Positions 59,910-64,000 of a stretch of DNA of 64,000 nt are shown in pieces. The DNA is from Neorhizobium tomejilense (lineage in GTDB: Bacteria > Pseudomonadota > Alphaproteobacteria > Rhizobiales > Rhizobiaceae): positions 44,830-108,829 of the forward strand of contig PVBG01000019.1 of the NCBI GenBank assembly GCA_002968845.1. Reading direction: 5' to 3'. The notes under the pieces were generated by a model. That model saw only the letters and a program-made list of their open reading frames with translations. It was not told where the DNA came from and ran no database searches. Position numbers and translations under genes: made by a program. Numbering within the stretch: position 1 is the stretch's first letter; each line of letters starts with the position of its first letter.

Positions 59910-62900
59910 TCAGAAATAGCTCTGCAGCGGGCGGACTTCGAGATTGCCGGCTTTCAGCGCCTTGATCGCCATCGCGGCGGCTTCGGCGCCGGCCATGGTG
60001 GTGTAGTAAGGCACCTTCTGCATCAGCGTCGCGCGGCGCAACGACTTGCTATCCGAGATCGCCTTGTTGCCGTCCGTTGTGTTGATGACGAGCTGGACCT
60101 GGCGGTTGCGGATCGCGTCCTCGATATGCGGGCGGCCTTCAAGCACCTTGTTGATGCGGGTGGAGGCAATGCCCTGTTCGGCAAGGAAGCGGGCGGTGCC
60201 GCCGGTTGCCAGCACCTTGAAGCCGATATCGGTCAGGATGCGGATCGCCGGGAGCACGCGGGCCTTGTCCTCGTCGCGCACGGAGACGAACACCGTGCCG
60301 TCGCGCGGCAGTTCGACACTGGCGCCGAGCTGCGACTTTGCGAAGGCCAGCGCGAAATCCGTGTCGAGGCCGATGACTTCGCCGGTCGAGCGCATTTCCG
60401 GGCCGAGCAGGATGTCGACACCTGGGAAGCGGGCGAACGGGAAGACCGCTTCCTTGACCGCGATGTGCTTCAGCGCACGCGGATCCGGCTTGGTACCGTA
60501 GGCGGCAAACGTCGCGTCGAGCTTTTCGCCGGCCATGACGCGGGCGGCGATCTTGGCGATCGGCGCGCCGATGGTCTTTGCGACGAATGGCACGGTGCGC
60601 GAGGCGCGCGGGTTGACTTCCAGCACGTAGACCGTGCCGTCCTTGATGGCGAACTGCACGTTCATCAGGCCGACGACATGCAGGGCCTTGGCCATGGCCT
60701 TGGCCTGGCGCTCCAGCTCGTCGATCATCTCAGGCGAAAGGGTGCGCGGCGGCAGCGAGCAGGCGCTGTCGCCCGAATGGATGCCGGCCTCCTCGATATG
60801 TTCCATGATGCCGGCGACATAAACGTCGGTGCCGTCGCAGACGCAATCGACGTCGACTTCGATCGCATTGCTCAGGTAGCTGTCGAACAGAAGCGGGTTC
60901 TTGCCGAGCAGGGTGTTGATCTGGCCGGTCTTGTCGTTCGGGTAACGCTGCTTGATGTCTTCCGGCACCAGGCCCGGCACGGTGTCGAGCAGGTAGGTCT
61001 GCAGCATCGATTCCGAGTGGATGATCTGCATGGCGCGGCCGCCGAGCACGTAGGACGGGCGCACGACCAGCGGGAAGCCGATTTCGGCGGCAACGAGGCG
61101 GGCCTGTTCGACGGAATAGGCGATGCCGTTGTTCGGCTGGTTCAAATCGAGCTTCATCAGAAGCTTCTGGAAACGATCGCGGTCTTCGGCAAGGTCGATC
61201 ATGTCGGGTGCGGTGCCGAGGATCGGGATGCCGTTCTTTTCGAGCGCCTCGGCAAGCTTCAGCGGCGTCTGGCCGCCGAACTGGACGATGACGCCGACCA
61301 CTTCACCCTTCTCCTGCTCGGCGCGCAGGATCTCGATCACATCCTCGGCCGTCAGCGGCTCGAAATAGAGGCGGTCCGACGTGTCGTAGTCGGTCGACAC
61401 GGTTTCCGGGTTGCAGTTGATCATGATCGCTTCATAGCCGGCATCCTTCAGCGCGAAGGCGGCGTGGCAGCAGCAATAGTCGAACTCGATGCCTTGGCCG
61501 ATGCGGTTCGGACCGCCGCCGAGGATGACGACCTTCTTGGCGGCCGAGACTTCCGCTTCCGAACGCAGGCTGCCGACGAAGGGCGTTTCGTAGGTCGAGT
61601 ACATGTAGGCGGTCGGCGAGGCGAATTCGGCGGCGCAGGTGTCGATGCGCTTGAAGACGGGGCGGACGTTCAGGCTGTTGCGGAGCTCGGCGACTTCCTT
61701 CGGGCGTTTTTTGGTGAGGCTTGCGAGGCGGGCATCCGAGAAGCCCATGGCCTTCAGCATGCGCAGGTTTTCGGCGTCGTCCGGCAGGCCGTGCTCGCGG
61801 ATGCGGGCCTCCATGTCGGTGATCGCCTTCAGCTGGGCGATGAACCACGGGTCGATCTTGCAGGCCTCGTGGACTTCGCCCTCGGTGAGGCCAAGGCGCA
61901 GCGCCTGGGCGACCATGCGCAGCCGGTCCGGGGTCGGCGTGCCGATCGCGGCGCGGATGGCGTTCTTGGAATTCTCGCCTTCCTCGAAGCCGGGGATTTC
62001 GATCTCGTCGAGGCCGGTCAGGCCGGTTTCGAGGCCGCGCAGCGCCTTCTGCAGCGATTCCGCAAAGGTGCGGCCGATCGCCATGACTTCGCCGACCGAC
62101 TTCATCGCAGTAGTCAGGACCGGCGAAGCGCCCGGGAATTTCTCGAAGGCAAAGCGCGGGATCTTGGTGACCACGTAGTCGATCGACGGTTCGAACGAGG
62201 CAGGCGTGGCGCCGCCGGTGATGTCGTTGTCGAGTTCGTCCAGCGTGTAGCCGATCGCGAGCTTGGCGGCGACCTTGGCGATCGGGAAGCCGGTGGCCTT
62301 CGATGCGAGCGCCGACGAGCGCGAGACGCGCGGGTTCATTTCGATGACGACGAGGCGGCCGTCCTTGGGATTGACGGCGAACTGCACGTTCGAGCCGCCG
62401 GTCTCGACGCCGATCTCGCGCAAGACCGCGATCGAGGCGTTGCGCATCATCTGGTATTCCTTGTCGGTCAGCGTCAGCGCCGGCGCGACGGTGATCGAAT
62501 CGCCCGTGTGGACGCCCATCGGGTCGATGTTCTCGATCGAGCAGATGATGATGCAGTTGTCCGCCTTGTCGCGGATCACCTCCATCTCGTATTCCTTCCA
62601 GCCGAGCACCGACTCTTCGATCAGCACTTCGGTGGTCGGCGAAGCGTCGAGGCCGCCGCCGACGATCTCGAAGAATTCCGAGCGGTTATAGGCGATGCCG
62701 CCGCCGGTGCCGCCCATCGTGAAGGAGGGACGGATGATGGCAGGCAGGCCGACCACGTCGATCGCCTGGGCGGCGATCGCCATGGCGTGGCTGATGTAGC
62801 GCTGCTTGCGGTCGGTCTCGCCGAGGTTCCACTGGTTTTCGAGCGCGTCGAGCGCCTTGTCGAGATCGGCACCGGCGAGGCTTTCGCGCAGCTTGGCGCG

Positions 62901-63395
62901 TTCGGCCTCGTGGACTTTACGGTCGGTATCCTTGATGTCGGTGGCGTTAGCCAGCATCGACTTCGGGGTTTCGAGCCCGATGCGCGACATCGCTTCGCGG
63001 AACAGCGCGCGGTCTTCGGCCATGTCGATGGCGGCGGGCTTGGCGCCGATCATCTCGACATTGTAGCGGTCGAGCACGCCCATGCGCTTCAGGGAGAGCG
63101 CGGTATTCAGCGCGGTCTGGCCGCCCATGGTCGGCAGCAGCGCATCCGGCCGTTCCTTGGCAATGATCTTGGCAACGACTTCGGGGGTGATCGGCTCGAC
63201 ATAGGTCGCGTCGGCAAGGCCAGGATCGGTCATGATCGTCGCCGGGTTGGAGTTGACCAGGATGACCCGGTAACCCTCTTCCTTCAGCGCCTTGCAGGCC
63301 TGGGTGCCGGAATAGTCGAACTCGCATGCCTGGCCGATGACGATCGGACCCGCGCCGATGATGAGGATCGATTTCAAATCTTGGCGCTTGGGCAT
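59910..63395 (-). CDS. carB: carbamoyl-phosphate synthase large subunit
   Basis: 1161 residues, full length with two homologous ATP-grasp halves (each with KxxEYxxxxxxD-like region; VLIEESVLGWKEYEMEVIRD and EVDVDCVCDGTDVYVAGI), the central oligomerisation domain and the C-terminal allosteric MGS-like domain (VSVRDEDKARVLPAIRILTD, LATGGTARFLAEQGI). Makes carbamoyl phosphate for pyrimidine and arginine synthesis, with the small subunit CarA encoded elsewhere. Start ATG 63393-63395 with AAGATACCCC upstream; the huge plus-strand frame over it is a shadow. Confidence 0.98.
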   Translation of the reverse strand: MPKRQDLKSILIIGAGPIVIGQACEFDYSGTQACKALKEEGYRVILVNSNPATIMTDPGLADATYVEPITPEVVAKIIAKERPDALLPTMGGQTALNTALSLKRMGVLDRYNVEMIGAKPAAIDMAEDRALFREAMSRIGLETPKSMLANATDIKDTDRKVHEAERAKLRESLAGADLDKALDALENQWNLGETDRKQRYISHAMAIAAQAIDVVGLPAIIRPSFTMGGTGGGIAYNRSEFFEIVGGGLDASPTTEVLIEESVLGWKEYEMEVIRDKADNCIIICSIENIDPMGVHTGDSITVAPALTLTDKEYQMMRNASIAVLREIGVETGGSNVQFAVNPKDGRLVVIEMNPRVSRSSALASKATGFPIAKVAAKLAIGYTLDELDNDITGGATPASFEPSIDYVVTKIPRFAFEKFPGASPVLTTAMKSVGEVMAIGRTFAESLQKALRGLETGLTGLDEIEIPGFEEGENSKNAIRAAIGTPTPDRLRMVAQALRLGLTEGEVHEACKIDPWFIAQLKAITDMEARIREHGLPDDAENLRMLKAMGFSDARLASLTKKRPKEVAELRNSLNVRPVFKRIDTCAAEFASPTAYMYSTYETPFVGSLRSEAEVSAAKKVVILGGGPNRIGQGIEFDYCCCHAAFALKDAGYEAIMINCNPETVSTDYDTSDRLYFEPLTAEDVIEILRAEQEKGEVVGVIVQFGGQTPLKLAEALEKNGIPILGTAPDMIDLAEDRDRFQKLLMKLDLNQPNNGIAYSVEQARLVAAEIGFPLVVRPSYVLGGRAMQIIHSESMLQTYLLDTVPGLVPEDIKQRYPNDKTGQINTLLGKNPLLFDSYLSNAIEVDVDCVCDGTDVYVAGIMEHIEEAGIHSGDSACSLPPRTLSPEMIDELERQAKAMAKALHVVGLMNVQFAIKDGTVYVLEVNPRASRTVPFVAKTIGAPIAKIAARVMAGEKLDATFAAYGTKPDPRALKHIAVKEAVFPFARFPGVDILLGPEMRSTGEVIGLDTDFALAFAKSQLGASVELPRDGTVFVSVRDEDKARVLPAIRILTDIGFKVLATGGTARFLAEQGIASTRINKVLEGRPHIEDAIRNRQVQLVINTTDGNKAISDSKSLRRATLMQKVPYYTTMAGAEAAAMAIKALKAGNLEVRPLQSYF

Positions 63396-63639
63396 GGGGT
63401 ATCTTTCCGCTTTTTTCCTGCGCGGAAAACCGGCGCGGTGTGGAATACCACCGGTCGGGTCACGCGCGCATGTCTTTTCAGGCTAGACGCGGCTTATAGG
63501 CAAATGTTCTCCCGAACGGAACCCCATAAATCGCCAAATCGACAGGAAAAGCGTTCGGCGTGGCTTGCCTATGAAACGGTCTTTTCGACAACTTCGCCAT
63601 CGGCACTGCCGCGGCAATGTTGGTGGCGCAGGGGGCCGC

Positions 63640-64000
63640 TTAACGGGAGAGGTCGCCGAACCGCGTCCGCACCGCCTCGGCATAGGTGCGGCTCACGGGA
63701 ATCTCCGTGCCGTCCTTCATGATCAGCAGAAGCTTGCCGCCGTCGCGTTTCAGCGTTTCGGCATGGGCATCGGCCACCCAGTGGGAACGATGCACCTGCA
63801 GGCCTGGCGTGAGCCCGAGTTCCTTCAGGGCGTCGGCGAAACGCAGCAGGATCAGTTCGCGGCCGCGGCTGGTGACCACCTCGGTATAATGGTCCTGGAC
63901 CGAAAGCCGCAGGAGTGCGCCGCGGTTATGGGGTTTCAGGCGGGCGAGGATTTCGGGTCCGGATGAGGGGGGAGCCGCGGGCTCCGGGGCAGAAGAAGGT
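63640..64000 (-). CDS. LytTR DNA-binding domain regulator (partial, runs off window)
   Basis: The C-terminal 119 or so residues of a LytTR protein; the frame stays open to the window end, so the start is missing. It reads PEILARLKPHNRGALLRLSV, QDHYTEVVTSRGRELILLRF, VHRSHWVADAHAETLKRD and EIPVSRTYAEAVR, the LytTR beta-sheet DNA-binding domain with its RSH and VSR motifs. A Pro/Ala-rich linker precedes it at the edge, so upstream membrane or receiver domains are likely. Confidence 0.88.
   Translation of the reverse strand, partial: PSSAPEPAAPPSSGPEILARLKPHNRGALLRLSVQDHYTEVVTSRGRELILLRFADALKELGLTPGLQVHRSHWVADAHAETLKRDGGKLLLIMKDGTEIPVSRTYAEAVRTRFGDLSR

Noticed and set aside
60126..63722. 1198-codon plus-strand frame opposite carB
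   Set aside because: Exact antisense of carB, with shadow composition (His, Arg, Gly-rich) and no start signal.
1..64000. CRISPR array, prophage or insertion sequence
   Set aside because: No regularly spaced repeats, integrase, transposase or terminal repeats seen. The only tandem repeats are the coding ones at 23022 and 37516 and the sRNA pair.

Overview
The window reads as core chromosome of a high-GC alphaproteobacterium, most likely a member of the Rhizobiaceae. Reasons: a fused-length CarB, a ClpS2-type adaptor, rplY/pth/ychF housekeeping genes, a complete bc1 operon, an LsrB/VtlR regulator directly next to two tandem AbcR-type small RNAs, and promoters with CTTGTC-N17-CCATAT spacing. 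I cannot fix genus or species. No rRNA, tRNA, CRISPR array, insertion sequence or prophage is visible.

Layout. 1-4.8 kb: two paralogous half-size ABC exporters with a RelE/ParE-type toxin-antitoxin pair set antisense between them. 4.8-10.5 kb: endonuclease/phosphatase-family protein, petABC (cytochrome bc1), apt, two MaoC hydratases. 10.5-24.3 kb: ychF, vapBC, clpS, prmB, pth, a solute-binding protein, two large cyclic-di-GMP enzymes (HAMP-PAS-GGDEF-EAL and MHYT-GGDEF-EAL), rplY, a secreted protein of unknown function, a Kazal-like lipoprotein and prs. 24.5-30.2 kb: a minus-strand run of lgt, midA-like methyltransferase, pgeF, an M24-fold protein lacking its metal ligands and a lipoprotein, plus an ArsR/VOC pair with a perfect operator palindrome. 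30.4-33.2 kb: ubiK, an 870-bp intergenic region with a strong structured-RNA signature, ybjN, proC, csaA-like. 33.2-38.8 kb: a MarR/OmpR-type regulator/histidine kinase/DUF1349 operon, SH3 protein, repeat-bearing small membrane protein, MBL hydrolase, cold-shock protein. 39-50 kb: degenerate EAL protein, aspartate aminotransferase, a second PIN toxin module, PQQ-type sugar dehydrogenase, DUF3597, a MetE-like protein, a Ca/H antiporter and a LysR/epimerase divergon. 49.8-54.5 kb: stress and redox block with ArsR-OYE operon, tandem AbcR sRNAs, lsrB, trxB and an Lrp regulator. 54.5-64 kb: three glycosyltransferases, greA, an in-frame deletion relic joining a radical-SAM repair gene to a uracil-DNA-glycosylase gene, a DUF900 hydrolase, carB, and the end of a LytTR regulator cut by the window edge.

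Themes. Most genes are ordinary central functions: respiration, nucleotide synthesis (apt, prs, carB), translation quality (pth, prmB, rplY, ychF, greA, clpS) and envelope (lgt, glycosyltransferases). The points of most interest are the AbcR pair, whose promoters, seed regions and terminators can all be read; the unexplained structured element at 30.88-31.25 kb; the rSAM/UDG fusion relic; the metal-less M24 protein; the Kazal lipoprotein with proline/arginine/aspartate repeats; and an 18-codon upstream ORF with a very strong ribosome binding site ahead of the first ABC exporter.
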